5,988 nt of DNA from an uncultured Saprospiraceae bacterium (GTDB taxonomy: Bacteria > Bacteroidota > Bacteroidia > Chitinophagales > Saprospiraceae): NCBI GenBank assembly GCA_937967535.1, contig CALCMV010000389.1, forward strand, positions 1 through 5,988. The letters run 5' to 3'. Of the stretch, positions 5,947 through 5,988 are shown piece by piece. Every line of letters begins with the position of its first letter. Within the stretch, counting starts at the first letter, position 1. The translations under genes and the position numbers were made by a program. The notes beneath the pieces were generated by a model. It had not been told where the DNA came from. It searched no databases and was given only the letters and a program-made list of their open reading frames with translations.

Positions 5947-5988
5947 TGACAATATTTGAAGCAAATATTTCGGATTTATTAATTGATT
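5946..5988 (+). CDS. Start of a coupled downstream gene, 3' partial (unidentified)
   Basis: The TAATG at 5944-5948 joins the nuclease stop to a new ATG at 5946. The frame is open to the window edge and gives MTIFEANISDLLID. Fourteen codons are too few to identify it. The one-base overlap implies a two-gene operon, and for a restriction-like upstream gene the expected partner is a DNA methyltransferase; that identity is inference from context only. Confidence 0.5.
   Translation, partial: MTIFEANISDLLID

Overview
The window looks like chromosomal DNA of a member of the Bacteroidota, probably a gliding or filamentous environmental lineage. Three things suggest this: a SprB-type adhesin repeat at the left edge, a lipoprotein whose residues after the lipidated Cys (C-K-Q-D-D-E) resemble the Bacteroidota surface-export signal, and A-rich leaders without Shine-Dalgarno motifs. 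No rRNA, tRNA or CRISPR array was seen. The assignment rests on protein style only, with no database search.

Left part (1-1728). The 3' end of a large secreted, SprB-repeat-bearing protein enters from the left and stops at 1167. It is followed by 561 bp without a convincing gene but full of dyad structures: an 18-bp palindrome, a 7-bp hairpin inside a larger nested dyad, a 164-bp inverted pair of palindromes resembling a REPIN or small MITE (1351-1514), a 15-bp hairpin (1579-1611), and two consecutive hairpins of the same architecture with compensated stems (1666-1713).

Middle part (1729-3776). Two genes 17 bp apart on the + strand probably form an operon: a stand-alone class I glutamine amidotransferase with a complete Cys-His-Glu triad, and a lipoprotein lipase/esterase of the alpha/beta-hydrolase fold with a C-terminal beta-rich domain. 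The lipase is predicted to be surface-exposed. No metabolic link between the two is obvious.

Right part (3777-5988). The DNA becomes visibly more A+T-rich and reads like an accessory region. A 193-bp MITE-like element with long inverted repeats (26 bp perfect in the inner part) ends 11 bp before a GNAT acetyltransferase gene. After that gene, 451 bp without a clear gene contain two tandem 53-bp hairpin repeats and a doubtful 37-codon ORF. Next comes a 223-aa protein with a PD-(D/E)xK-like nuclease motif, likely a type II restriction endonuclease. Its stop codon overlaps the ATG of another reading frame that runs off the window. By context, that frame could be the partner methyltransferase, but only 14 codons are visible.

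No clear new multi-gene system is demonstrated. The best candidates for a second look are the restriction-like locus, the MITE-like element before the GNAT gene, and the families of paired hairpins.
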